From Nymphaea colorata (taxonomy: Eukaryota > Streptophyta > Magnoliopsida > Nymphaeales > Nymphaeaceae), in contig NC_045142.1 of the NCBI RefSeq assembly GCF_008831285.2, positions 22,815,300 to 22,879,299 of the forward strand: a stretch of 64,000 nt of DNA, read 5' to 3'. This document shows positions 1-15,800 of the stretch, piece after piece (position 1 is the first letter of the stretch; every line of letters begins with the position of its first letter). The translations under genes and the position numbers were made by a program. The notes beneath the pieces are model-generated. The model saw only the letters and a program-made list of their open reading frames with translations. It was not told where the DNA came from and did no database searches.

Positions 1-1307
1 AAGTTGACATTTTTCATAATATTGACAGACCTTTTTCGACTTTTTAAAATCTTTTACTAAAAAAGGAAGAAGAAGATGGTGCAGTGAATTGAACTTTAGA
101 ACAGGAAGGCTTCATCGTCAGCTTTTTCTTCAACCATTTGTTTTTATACAATTTGGAAGACAAGTTCCAAAGATCTGTCAGAGTACCACAAAGATCAATG
201 CATAACTTCCAGACAACTTTCCCCTCGAAATTTTTGGACATTTGTACCTAAGCAAATAATAGGATGTAAGAAAGATAATATGAGATCTAATATCTGAATA
301 TGATCATGGGACCCAAACTCAGCCTTCTAAACCAACTTAAGGGGCTGCATTTAAGACTTTCAGGTTCAAGAGGGGGATACCCCGGAGAGGCCGAAAGCCC
401 TATGTCTTCCTTCTGTCTTGAGATACAGTGCTGTTTTGGGACTTATGTAAACGTGTGGTTATGCATTTTAACTGGAGAGTAGTGTATGCCACCATTTGCA
501 GATCAGATGAGTAGTGGTCATGAGAATTGAACTGATGATTTCACTGAACTGATCTGACTAGCTATGCTGCACCCTTTGAGAGAGTCTTTCAAGTTAAAGA
601 AGTTCAGAATTTAATACCCAAATACAATTGAGATAGTCTGATGCCCATTCAAAAAATGGTGATGCCATACTGGCTATAAATTGGTTTGGTACTTATTTAA
701 CTGGCCCACCCAAAATATCATATTACTACTTAATTTATTGCAAGTGCCATAATACGACAAGACCATTAAAAGTAGTCATTTTTAACTTGTTACTAAGTTA
801 CTATTAACCCTTTAATCTTTGACTATTTTTATAACCCAAATCTTTGTCATGACCAACCAACTTGTAATTGTGGAAACTTGGTTTAAGCAAAATCATTAAG
901 GCCACAACTGCAAATTAGAAGGAAAGGTCCCCAATTCTAGTTTGGCAGCTACTGATGTGAATGCAGTCAAGACTTTTAATGCCCTCAACTACATGGTTCA
1001 TGGTTATCAACATATGTAGGTTCTTTATCTTGCTTTGCATCTTTCTATTTGTTAGGCAAATAGACTTCAGTACATATCATAGTTTCATATGTCTTCATGG
1101 TATGAAAACTCTAAATCCTATGAAGGACTCATTCATGTTATTGGCCCAGAGACTCTACTTATTAGGCTATTAAACTTATGTAGAGAACATATTTTTGTAT
1201 GTCACCATGGTATGAAAGTCTAAATTTGACAGGATCCATGCGTGTAATTGGACTCAGAGAAACTTGAAAAAAAATCTCCTCTTACAGTCTTTTAATTATT
1301 GATAAAA
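1..1307. other. Intergenic, no gene recognised
   Basis: AT-rich spacer. The open frames here are short, lack recognisable domains and have no convincing splice context. I see nothing with a supportable function. Confidence 0.5.
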
Positions 1308-1770
1308 TGAAATGATCTAGCTCACTCCCCCATCAGGCTATGGCCATTGGTCTGATAGATTCCAACACACCCCCTAATTGTTTCATTTTTTACTCAAAAA
1401 GGTTAAGGACAATCAACCACTTAACAACTCCATTTATAAGTCATTGAAAATCTCTCATAATCTTTATGAGATTAAACTTGTCAAAGTTGGACGTTACAAT
1501 CCTCCCTCCTTAAGGCACATGCATCCACATGTGTGGGACTCCTGGTCCAAGTGTTGAATTGTGCTCTGATACCATTGAAACGACCCAATCCACTCTCTAG
1601 CAGGTCAAGGTTTTGGTCCGATGAAACCTAACGCGTTCTGTAGTAGCTTCGGTTTCAAATAAAAAAGACTAAAAATTCATACAACCAACCACTTAACAAC
1701 CCCATTTATAAGTCATTGAAGAACTCCCACAATGTTCAATACTGACCAAACTTCTCAAAGCAAAATGTCA
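1308..1770 (-). mobile_element. TRIM-like miniature LTR retroelement
   Basis: Two diverged direct repeats of 191 bp (1308-1498) and 195 bp (1576-1770) flank a 77-bp internal segment. Read on the minus strand, both repeats start TG and end CA. They share a block around CAATGACTTATAAATGG, which includes a TATA-like core. The 5' LTR (1576-1770) is followed one base later by TGGTATCAGAGC, the usual plant primer-binding site complementary to initiator tRNA-Met. The 3' LTR (1308-1498) is preceded by a purine tract, AAGGAGGGAGGA. Flanking pentamers taaaa and tataa could be a decayed target duplication. There is no coding capacity, so it would have moved only with proteins supplied elsewhere. LTR divergence indicates an old insertion. 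The structure is seen directly; family assignment is inference. Confidence 0.72.
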
Positions 1771-2400
1771 TATAAAAAGGACTAGAAGGGAGGTGGCTGG
1801 TCCTTAGTTCAAGTGGCATAGGCATCAACACCCCTTGTATTAATAGGGTGAGACCAGTAGAGTAGTTGACGTGCACTGAGAGACCCATACAAGCCACGAA
1901 TATGACCCTAGACATGGAAGTAGGGGATTTCATCTCTCATTGGGACAGCATGATAACTTTCAAGCTCACCCAAAAAGATTCACAAAAAAAAAATCCAACA
2001 ACAAAAGTAGAAGTTTAAGCTAAACATTTATGCAGACCAACTTTCCTTTTCCAAGTAAGTCAAAATGAGCTCCTTTAACAAATTCTTTACATCAATGTAT
2101 GATTTGTTATCTTTAGATTTTAGATGCCAAAACTTATTGATTAACAAATGGTCACCAAGGAAGAAGTCGTATCTTTTATCGAAAATGAACCCTCTAAAGT
2201 ATTTATTTAATTCTACCTAAAGTAATTGTCTTCATTAACCCCATGATGTACGTGAAATCCAAATCCTTTGTGCCATGAAAGAGATTTTATAGATCAATTT
2301 ATACAAGGAGATCCTGTTTCCTTTGTAAGAGGTTTAAGAGCAGGGACCAGAGAAAATTGTGCAAATTTTTTCATATATTAGGTTCATTTTTCATAATCTA
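1771..2400. other. Intergenic with a tRNA-like (possible SINE) head
   Basis: At about 1795-1935 the sequence resembles a decayed tRNA-derived element. An A-box-like stretch (CCTTAGTTCAAGTGGCATAG) is followed by a weak B-box-like CCACGAATATGACCC. No poly-A tail or target duplication was identified. The rest is featureless AT-rich DNA. Confidence 0.25.
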
Positions 2401-2401
2401 G

Positions 2402-2640
2402 AGGCAGGCAAGGCACCCTGGTTCAGTCGCAAGCCATCACAATAGGGTAGCTAGGACCTGCTCATAATGTAAATGGTCAAGGTTCAAATCCGCACTCCTC
2501 TATATAAGCCAAAACATGTATGTCTCAAGGTAAGGCTATTTCGAGTGAGCAAGAGGAGCATTTCATTTTACTGCTTGGCTGAAAGCCAAAACCCGCATCT
2601 TTCCCCTCATTCCCCAAGGATATAAGTAGGGCAGTACTAT
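2402..2640 (+). mobile_element. SINE-like tRNA-derived element
   Basis: A pol III A-box-like segment (CCTGGTTCAGTCGC, about 2418-2431) is followed about 45 bp later by GGTTCAAATCC (about 2475-2485), a near-perfect B-box. A non-tRNA body containing a CT-rich stretch follows. The spacing fits a tRNA-derived SINE head. The sequence does not fold into an intact tRNA, so I do not call a tRNA gene. Ends and target duplication are not resolved. Confidence 0.42.
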
Positions 2641-5080
2641 TTAGTTTCAATACTCTATGCCATCAAGACTGCAACTAAGTCTACATAATCATAGGTGACA
2701 TCTCCCTATAATTAAAGTTAAAAAGAAAATTAAAATTAAAATCTATTCAAGTAATCTTTGAGGTTGAGCGCTACAGGTTATTCTTTAATTAATATCTTCA
2801 AATTAACCCATAATTATCACATTGTTCTTAAGATTCGAGGCCTCAATAGTATTTACCAAGTCAAAAAAGCAGATGATTTTTAAGTTCTATTAGAACTCGA
2901 CTTCTAATTGCAAAATTTTTTGCTTCCCATGTTTGAAATTTCTTCCTCCTGTACAAAAAAATGCAGTTTAATTTCTTTTAACTTTATAGAATCTACCTTC
3001 CAAGAAGCAACGTAATTGGAGATAATGGTATAAGCAAAAGATGCACCATGCTAAAATTTTGCTTCGATTTCTGTGTTTTAATTTAAAAATAATTTAAAAC
3101 ATTTTAGATTGATTTAGAAATACAAAATAAACAAATATAAACTCGCACCGGGGCCGATTCAATAAGTATCAGTCTAAATGCTCTCGTGTTAAAAGGTATT
3201 AGCAACACTACCCAATAAGAGTAGTTATGTCCAATAATGCACAAGGTCAACTTTAAAAAATGAATGGTTAGCTATCTGAAGAGCATCTGTTTAGTCATCC
3301 CTTGTGTCATTGCACCCAACAGGTGTTGAATAGAACAAGCCATGACAAGACAACTTGATCTCGCCATGCCATGACATGACATGTCGTCTCCTTCTGTTGG
3401 CCACATCAACATGTGAAGTCAAATCATGTGACATCATATCAAAAAGTACAATAATATAATAATTTAATATTGGCTTTAACCTAATCTTCCTTTTTTTTTA
3501 ATTTTTAATTAGCAAGGTAGACTTAGGCACCCAGCGCCTAATTAATTATTTTGAAGAAATGCACTGCATGTATAATTAAACTCTTGACTTCCTTCAACTT
3601 GGAAAAGTTTTAAGCATATCCATTTTGGATGTTTTATCCTTTGAAGTACTTTCCTAGTGATAAATTTATTTCTTCATGCCTCACTCATTGACTTCAGGCC
3701 CTTATTATTTAATTCAAGAAATGACAAGAAAGGTTGAAAGAAGGTGATTGAGTCATTATGAGAAGAAAAATCTCACGAAAAATGGTTTGTGGAAAGAAAT
3801 TATATATATATATACATACATACTGCCAAGTTGAGCTCAGGTCGAGCACGGCTAGGTTCGTACAGGCCCGGCTGGTCCGAACCCAGCCAGAGTACAGTTC
3901 TAGTCATTATATGAGAGCTCATGATTGAGTCCAAGTACGTCAGCGGAGGAGAACTTTGTGTTGCTCAAGGAAAGCGACAACTAATGCTACTGATCTGGAC
4001 TTATGCTCATGCCCTCCTACTTTAAACAGTCAGAGAAAGTGAGAATTAACAAATCAATGTTTGAGTTAGGTATGTGTACCTATTGCAACTCAATTAACTA
4101 TACAAGGTCAAGTGAGGGGCAGAGCCAGAAATTTCTGGCTAAAGGGCACTATTTAAAATTTTAAGGGACATCAATACATAAATATGAAAAAAAATTGTCA
4201 AAGGGTATCAATATAAAAATGAGTATTTTTGTGTCTCCGTTGTTGCCTACATGTTGCCCACACCTGCCTCCGGCCATATATCAAAATTCTTACGCGAAGG
4301 TAAACAAAGCATCTATGAAGAACTTCTTATCTCTTGCTTGGGCCCAAACACTCACTTAGAGTCTACTATGTAGGAAGGGGAGCTATTAAAGTGCCATCAA
4401 CTTTTAATTTTCTTTTTTTAGCCCACGGTTTCTTCATAATTTTGAACAAGTGCATCTTGTTTATAATTGCTTGATGTTGGATAATTGCTTGATGTTGGCT
4501 GCATATATATAGATCCAAAGAGTTTCCTTTGAGAGAACAGAAGGTTAACAACCCACAAAAAACACTAAGCACTCCTTCCCTCCCCAATTCCCCCGGTGTC
4601 AAAATCCCACCTTTGATAGTATAGAAGATAGCATCCACAGGAATCAAACAAGTGGCATGCCTTCTACATGTCTACAAGACTCACCAGATACGCTGTGTCT
4701 CTTAAGGAGTTGCCTTATCATAATGAATTCACATTATCAATGTTACCATTTTTACCTTTCAAACAATGGAATTCTCATCAAAAGGAGTTGCCCTAATATC
4801 ACTTCATTTATTTCAATTTGAGTTTGAGCTTGATTGAATACCCTGCGAGTATTTTATGAATCTACTTCAAATATTTGAACAGATTTATACAACATTTGAA
4901 CTACGCATCCATGAATCTGCCTCAATTCTTAGGATATATTTATAAAATACTCACAAAAGTGTTTTATTTGTTAAACAACCCCTTAAAGTTGCAAATGAAA
5001 CATACTTGAATTAAAAATTGTAATTTTCTTTTTGCAGTGAACTCAATTGAACAAACTAATTTCTTAAGTGTGAAATCTCA
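2641..5080. other. Intergenic, repeat-rich, no gene
   Basis: There are no coding signals. Seen here are a short (TA)n/(CATA)n tract near 3800, a GC-richer segment at 3830-3890 resembling dispersed segments near 8340 and 35650, and a segment at about 4118-4200 (GGGGCAGAGCCAGAAATTTC) of a type that recurs near 48420 and 48985. An exact 18-bp tandem duplication lies at 4463-4498. Confidence 0.4.
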
Positions 5081-5384
5081 TGGAGCGTTTGGATGATAGC
5101 TTAAAAACGGAGTTTTTGAGGAAAAACCTGGTTTTACCTTCCAAATCAGGTTTTGGGTATGTTGGATAACATGAAAAATGGATTTGACCAAAACTCATTT
5201 TCCAAAAAACTGGTTTTACAACAAGAGTGAATAACCTGCCCCTCTCTGGGTTATTCACAAAAAGTTGCTTTTTAGTGTTACCAAAACATAAAAACCAATT
5301 TTTAAAGCCACTTAAAAACTTGGTTTTCATTAAACCAACTTTAAAAAAAAAAAAGGTTTTGAAAGGTGTCATCCAAACACCCGC
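5081..5384. mobile_element. MITE-like element with inverted terminal repeats
   Basis: The element is about 304 bp. Its left end (TGGAGCGTTTGGATGATAGC) and the reverse complement of its right end (GCGGGTGTTTGGATGACACC) share the core GTTTGGATGA. It is flanked by tca on both sides. The interior is AT-rich with no coding frame. Size, terminal core and 3-bp flank suggest a Tourist/PIF-type or hAT-type MITE; the superfamily is uncertain. Confidence 0.55.
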
Positions 5385-8608
<3,224 letters not shown>

Positions 8609-8924
8609 TAGGGCTGCCCAGCTCGACTTTAACTCGCTTGTGAAAACATTATTCAAACTAGACTCTTTTTATAAACGAGTTGAGCTCGAGTTCAAATGTA
8701 TGCTCAAAGTGTTAAACTGAGTCTAGTTCATGTTATGAGAACTTGATTCAATTAATTAAACTCAATAACGAATGCTGAAAATAGTTAAACTAGTAACAAC
8801 TAAATGAGCTAACAAGTTAAAAGAAATACATATGCTTAACATAAATGAGTTAAACGGGGTGGGCTTGAGCTAACAAGTCAAGCTCGAGTCAACCCTGACT
8901 CGGGTTCTCGTGTGTGCAGCCCTA
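8609..8924. mobile_element. Small inverted-repeat-bounded element
   Basis: About 316 bp bounded by TAGGGCTGC on the left and its exact reverse complement GCAGCCCTA on the right. The interior is rich in GAGCTCGAG-type words typical of dispersed plant MITEs. No 8-bp target duplication is evident; a TA duplication with shorter termini is possible. No coding capacity. Confidence 0.45.
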
Positions 8925-9540
8925 TATAAAGCACCAGGAGCAAACTGATGGAAGCTAGTAGAAATATTGAAAACTAACCGACTGGCAAAGTTGTTGCAAG
9001 ATAACTAAATATTTAAAATTTATGTCTGGAAACACTATAAAACATAAGTAAAAATACCACACATCATCACTATATCAAAAATAATTGTTAATGCATCTAT
9101 TGCGTGGTGTATTGGATGATGGTTTTTAAATATTTGATCATCAGATAATATCTAACAGACATCTGATTTCATCATATACATGCATAGATGTCCATTTCAC
9201 GGCCTTAATTGGCCAATTCCACGGACTTTAAGACTTTCTTTATTTTTTTTTATTTTCCTAAATTTTTTTATAGCATTTTTAAAAACCGGTTTTCATCTGC
9301 TTTTGAGGCAAAGCTTGGTTGCCCCAAATCTGTAAGGATAGCCAATTGTAAACAAAAATTAATATTAACTAGCTGTCCTTATTTCTTCAAAACTTGAAGT
9401 GCTGTTTCTGAAATATTAAATGTTACTTCACAATATTCAAACCGTTCTGTTCTCGGATGGACGACGAGCGGGTCCATCCGATTGAAAAACTCGGAAATTT
9501 ACGGAGAAACCGAAACGGATCGGTTCCTCCGGGGGCGTTG
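8925..9540. other. Intergenic sequence upstream of SCC3
   Basis: AT-rich spacer that becomes GC-richer from about 9450 as the SCC3 promoter begins. No gene seen. Confidence 0.4.
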
Positions 9541-9541
9541 A

Positions 9542-9572
9542 GCGGGAAAAGGGCTGGGCGGGACATATATAA
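9542..9572 (+). promoter_or_regulatory. SCC3 core promoter: E2F-type motif and TATA box
   Basis: GCGGGAAA at 9542-9549 is the reverse complement of TTTCCCGC, the canonical plant E2F site. A second, looser GGGCGGGA follows at about 9556. The TATA-like ATATATAA is at 9565-9572, placing transcription start near 9595. E2F control suits a cohesin gene expressed at G1/S; occupancy is inferred, not shown. Confidence 0.6.
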
Positions 9573-9605
9573 TGGAGCAACCGAAGAATTCCGCGCTCTC
9601 TGAAC

Positions 9606-9623
9606 ATGGCGTCTGTTTTTTGA
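9606..9623 (+). other. Short upstream ORF in the SCC3 leader
   Basis: ATG GCG TCT GTT TTT TGA encodes MASVF and ends about 190 bp before the main ATG. It counts only if transcription starts upstream of 9606, as the TATA position suggests. A (CT)n tract (about 9625-9647) follows. Confidence 0.35.
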
Positions 9624-9813
9624 ATCTCTCTCTCTCTCTCTCTCTCCCTTTTATCTCTTCCTTTCGAGCTGTCTCTTTCTCTCAGTGAATAAATTAGGGC
9701 TTTATCTGGTTTGTATTTTGAGCGTAGAACTAGAAACCCTCGACTTAGGGTTTCTAATTTGTTCTAACGTCTGTTGGAGCCGTTGATTGTGGGGGATCCT
9801 TTGGTGGGAGGCA

Positions 9814-12800
9814 ATGGAAACCGGTCTCCGTCGTTCGCAGAGGCGTCTTAATGCTGAGGAATCAGTTAATTCTCGGGCTTCTCATCTCGATGCTTTTGAT
9901 GTCATTGTTAAGGGGTTTAATTCCCTTCGTTCTGGTTCATTTTTGAGATCTGAATCAGTAAGTGTGTGGATTGCCCTGAGCATGAAATGTTTCCGTGTGC
10001 AGAAACGGGGTGCCTCCGCCATGTCGAGTTCTGAAAAGGCTGCGTCCAATTCCGCGAAGGATGATGACCAGAGCCCGACTAGGACCGAGCAGGTGTCCGT
10101 CCGCAAGGGTCGAAAGCGTCGGGAGAATGGCAGCGCGGCCACGAATGATGCCGAGCCTGTGTCGCCAACGGAGGTTGTTGATGAAGACTTTGAGGGGAGT
10201 CCACCTGATAGGAGGAAGAAGAAGAAGCGCGAGGTTGCAGCGGATCATCAGAGTCTGATTGGTGCGTCTCCTTCTGTCTTTGTTTTTACTTTTTTCCTCT
10301 CCGTCTTATTTCTTTTGGTCTCTTTTTGTGATTGTTTTGACTGTCCGTTTTTTGGCTTTTACACACTATGCCTTCCTCTATGAGTTATGCAACTGTTAGT
10401 CGTTGAACGTATAGGGTTTGCATACTTGCTTAATCACGATGGTGTGGTCAGGTTATAACTTTATCAGAAAACACCATCTGTTTCTGAAAGAACTTTGATG
10501 GTAGTTGTTGAGCAGTTTCAGCTCGTGATGAGTTTCGAATTGCAAATAAGCACATTAATCACTAGGAGTAGAATATCGCTACTGAATTGGTTTTTGCGAA
10601 ACGTTGTTACATATGGACATCTTGATCAGCTCAAAGTTATGTCTATAATTATGAAAAGCTTCGTCTCAAAAGGGGAAATGCCAACTCATAAAGGTGATTA
10701 CTAGTTGCTTTATCCATTTATGATTGGATTGACAAATTCCTTTTTTGTTGACATTCTTCATAGTCATAGATTTAGCACAACCCAAGGGTTGCAATTATTG
10801 CGCAACTACTGCTCGTATTTTAAGAACTCATACCCTATGTAGGGTTTTAGAATATGAGCACTACTAAATATGAACATTTATATGCAGTAATGTCAACCAT
10901 ATGATTGAATGGCTTGTAAATAATGTGTGTAAAGAAGTTTTTAAAAGGTCAACTGATAATCACTTTTATTGTTGGCAATTTCTTTTTGTCAACCAACTCT
11001 AAGCCATCAAATAAAGAAATATTTGTGGCTAGGATGCCTCTAGTAAGTAAAAAAGCCTACAGGTTAAACACTTCTATGAATGGACAAAGGTCCCTGAAAG
11101 AAAGGAGAATTCATTTTCTATTGGTCGATAGAGTGGCATAAGGAGCTAGTATAATTTTGGGATTTAGACTTGATTAGTGTCTATTTCAATTGAAAAGGAA
11201 AAACTCAATGCTCGACTTGTTCACAAAGCCATTCTCTTAGTGGGTCTTCCAACTTCTAAGAAGGCAAAAAGAGTTGATAGGTAGGGAATGTGAGATATCC
11301 ACCATAGCCACAAATATCATTAATGGGTTTTAAACGTTGAGGTTTTTTTCACGTTTGGTTTGGCAAAGCTGAAAATCTTGGAAAAGATTCAGCAATTTTT
11401 TAGAAAAGAAAAAATTCTAAAATTAGGAAAAAGTACAATAAATGAAAAACTAACGAGAAAACACAAAAAAATATTGATAAAATGATAAAAATGAAGATAA
11501 ATAATTTAATTTAAGCTTTAATCTTTAAAGCAAAACTAATGTAAAAATTATGAGAAAAAGGGGATAAAAATGTAAAAAAACACAAAAAAGTTCATTTAAA
11601 GAAAAAAGAAAAAAATATGAGTTTGTTTCATTTTCATTGTTTTAACGTTTTTTATCGGTTTTTTTTTTCGGAAAATACTGGTTTTTTTACTATGATATCT
11701 ACTATTGCAGCATTGTAGGTGGATGATGACCATTTTTCTTTTTCACAAGGCACCATGTTGTGATAACTTATACGATTTTAAATATCAACTAGTAATTTGA
11801 GCAGCAAGAAGTTTGATGTTGCTGACTGCTCCTTTGTGCTAGGTAGTTTCAACATTTTTCTAAAAAAACTTGGGTATGGGCGAAGCTAGGGGCCCAGGGC
11901 ATATACATGCACGTACACACACACAGACACACACATGTGCTTCCTATTAAACACAGTAACACACATTACTTCTCTGGCAAGCCCACTTTATGGCAAATTG
12001 GCATTCCAGCTACTCCCATGCGATTTCGTTTTCCTGCTGGATCTCCCATGCTGCCATGCATCTCCCCTGCACTCATCTTCTCATCCAGAGAAGTTTTTTC
12101 CCCCCAACACGACGAAACATACAAGACCTTAAGTCTCTAAACTATGAAGAAAACGTTTGTCCGAAGGTCCAAGTTTTTAACCATATCACTTTTTATTTTC
12201 AGCATGGCATCAAATATATTTTCGAGTTATACCAGTAGGGTTTTTCTCAGAAACTTTAAGAGATTTTGTTTTTCTCAGGACATCTTGGAAGTTCAAACAA
12301 TTTTTAAAATATGCAAGAAATAATGGAAATGAGTTTTTACTAATTTTCTTACAACAAATATTGTTAAAGATTCAAAATAGTTTTCAGAATTCTGACATGG
12401 AAAAATGGAAAACATACACTTAAAGTACACAAAAGAAAAGTTTTTTTTTTTTTTTTTAAAAAAGGGAAAGTGTTGAGATATTATTGTAGTACTGTTTTTT
12501 TGGCAATATTTTGAAATATCAGAATATTTTTCTGATAACAATGTTCTTTAATTCTTCAGTAATAATATGATATTTGAAAAACGCACCGGTAACTTTGAGA
12601 ATGATGTTAAGTTCTGATTTAGTTTGAAAATTAATTTCTACTCAATAAGGCTGTTGAGTCATCATGATTGTTGATTTAATAATTTATCCAGAATTGTGGT
12701 CATTTTAGCTTATTTATTTTCTTTTGGGGGGCCCATATGAATTCAGAAACTATCAAAAGCAACGGGAAGTTTATTCATCAGGCTGTCAAAAATTGGGTTG

Positions 12801-15800
12801 AACAATATGAAAGTGATCCAAAGTTTGCAGTTGCTGAGATCCTTCTGATGCTATTTGAGGTACCTTCTTGGTCTCCTTTATTATACATAATTAAATGCAA
12901 CATTGTTGCTAATATTGTAATTTTTCAGGCTTGTGGAGTCAAATATCAGTTTGCTGAAGTATCAATGGATGAGGTTAATGTGGATGATGTTGTGGTTGCT
13001 CTTGTGACTCTTACCAAAAATGTAAGTTTATATGAGCTCAGAATTGGTTAAAATTTCTATAAGTTGGTTCCCTGCACTATTTCTCGTTCCATTTATGGAA
13101 TACATGTCTTATTCTGTATGACACACATAACGGAGCAAATGTCTCTCTTTTGGAAAAAGGGACAAGTTGAAGACTATGGTGGTGCTAAACAGAAGGTATT
13201 TAAGCAGTTTAAGGAGAACCTGTTGTGTTTCTGGGACAGTTTGGTCCTGGAGTGCCAGAATGGGCCACTATTTGATTCAGTTCTGTTTGAGAAATGCATG
13301 GACTATGTCATTGCCTTGTCATGGTAGGTGATCATCATGACCTTGTGGTTGGCTCTTGTGGAACTCGTAATTTTCTGTGTCACATAAATTTACTTAATAT
13401 ACAATTTGTTGCAGCACCCCACCAAGAATTTTTCGTCATGTAGCTACTTCAGTGGGCCTACAGCTTGTGACATCTTTCATAACTGTTGCCAAAACACTTG
13501 GTACGCAGCGTGAAACAACCCAAAGGCAAGTCAATGCTGAAAAGAAAAAAAGAAAAGAAGGTCCAAGACTGGAATCTCTTAAGAAAAGACTGTCTGAAAC
13601 CCATGAAAAGATAACAGTTATGGAAGAGATGATGCGCAAAATATTTACTGGGTATATCTATTGCTTCTGTCTACCTAAATTATATGTATTTCTTGTTGCA
13701 CTTTTTCAACTTTATATTTGATCAAACCATCTGTTTATTGCTAGTTACATAAGCTTGTTATTATACTGTGCAGGCTATTTATGCATCGCTACAGGGACAT
13801 TGATCCTGATATACGAATGGCATGCATTGGATCATTGGGTAACTGGATTGTATCATACCCGTCTCTATTCTTGCAGGACCTATACTTGAAGTATCTTGGC
13901 TGGACATTAAATGACAAAGTAACTATTTTTCAATTATTCATATAATTTGGATCAAAGTTTTGTCAGTTAATGCACATAACTGTTTGTTATTCGCTAACTG
14001 GTTTTTGCTTTTGATTTGCATCTGTTAAAGAGTGCTGGTGTTAGGAAAACTTCTATCAGTGCCTTACAAAATCTTTATGAGATAGATGACAATGTCCCAT
14101 CACTCAGCCTTTTCACTGAAAGATTTTCCAACAGAATGATCGAACTAGCTGATGATATTGATGTGGCTGTAGCAGTGTCTGCAGTAGGATTGCTGAAGCA
14201 GCTGCTAAGGTAACTATGTTGGGTTACACTGCAAACTGCTGAGAGTTTTAGGGAAATTATCTCACCTATAACCTGCCTTTGTTGATAACTGTCCTAAGTT
14301 CTTCTGCAGACACCAGCTTCTTGCTGATGATGAGTTGGGACCACTGTATGACCTACTTATTGACGAACATCCAGCTATCAGACACGCTGTTGGGGAGCTA
14401 GTGTATGATCATTTGATTGCTCAAAAATTCAGCAGCTCACAGTCATCATCCAAAGGTACCTGCTGTTTATTTTCTATGTGAGTTTCTCAATGCATGTTTC
14501 ATTCCTTAAGGTATTATTTGCAGGGAAAGAATCTGAGTCCTCTGAAGTTCATATTGGAAGGCTGCTGCAAATACTTAGGGAATTTTCCATGGATCCGATC
14601 TTGAGCACCTATGTTATTGATGACATCTGGGAGCACATGGATGCCTTGAAAGTATGCTGATAGAGCGTTGCAGTCATTTTATGTTAAAAATTTGATTGAT
14701 TTTTTAGAAAATGTCTAGGATAAATGATAGATAAAAGTTATATTTCTCTTGATGATACACTGTATTTGATATGGTTATCTTATAGGATTGGAAGTGTATT
14801 ATCTCCATGCTTCTTGATGAGAACCCGTTGACGGAGCTTACAGACATTGATGCAACTAGCCTGGTTAGACTCCTGTGTGCATCTATTAAGAAGGCTGTTG
14901 GAGAAAAGATTGTCCCATCCAATGACAATAGAAAAGTATACCATACAAAAGCTCAGAAGGTACAGAGGCTTACGAGGCACCAGTTTGTAGACTGATCTAG
15001 TAATAGTGTCCTGTGTTACCTGGGCACACATGTGATGGAGCTTCACATATGTAAAATGTTGGACATGTTAAAAGTTCAAATCAAGTACCTGACTAGCTGT
15101 ACCACACACATTCAAACTTATGGAATATGGAAAGAGTTGATAAAACTTGCATATAATTCGAGCCAAAATAGGAATTATTTCTAATGGTATTTAACTATGA
15201 AATTGAAAATTCAACAAAACATTATTATTTGATTTATATTCATTTGTTTCAAATAGGTTACAGTAGAAAACGTTCATCTTCCAGCAAAGTTAAACTGTGA
15301 TAATATAGTTCTGTTTAAATCTTGGACAAAGTCTTGACACTAGAAGCATGAAAAATTCAAAAGTGAGTAGGGAACGAATGCATTTTTACATAATAAAATT
15401 CATCTGTGATTCTGTAGATATGGATATAAGAAATAAGTGGAAAAAAGCAATGGAAAAAGAAGAAAACATGTTAAAAGTTTTTGGTTGCTTTAGATAAAGA
15501 TTGCAAATTATAAAGGTTACATCTTAAATCAGTGTTGATTTTTCAAATTTTGATTATCTTGGTCTCTTTGTGCTTTCTGCATTGGATTTTTAATCTTTAT
15601 TCTCATTAATGATCAGGAAACATTGGAAAACAATAAGCATGAAATAACAATTAACATGATGAAGAGATATGCACAAATTTTACAAAAATTTGTTGCTGAC
15701 AAAGCAAAGGTGGCGCCATTGGTTGAGGCTGTGGTACACTTGAAACTTGAGCTTTATTCACTAAAGCGGCAAGAGCAGGTGAGAGTTGAGGCTTCCTTGA

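Noticed and set aside
2475..2485. GGTTCAAATCC as part of a tRNA gene
   Set aside because: No cloverleaf can be formed around it; fits a SINE B-box better.
9882..10258. Open frames on both strands across SCC3 exon 1
   Set aside because: Shadows of the real exon; only the frame starting at 9814 joins in phase to exon 2 with SCC3 identity.
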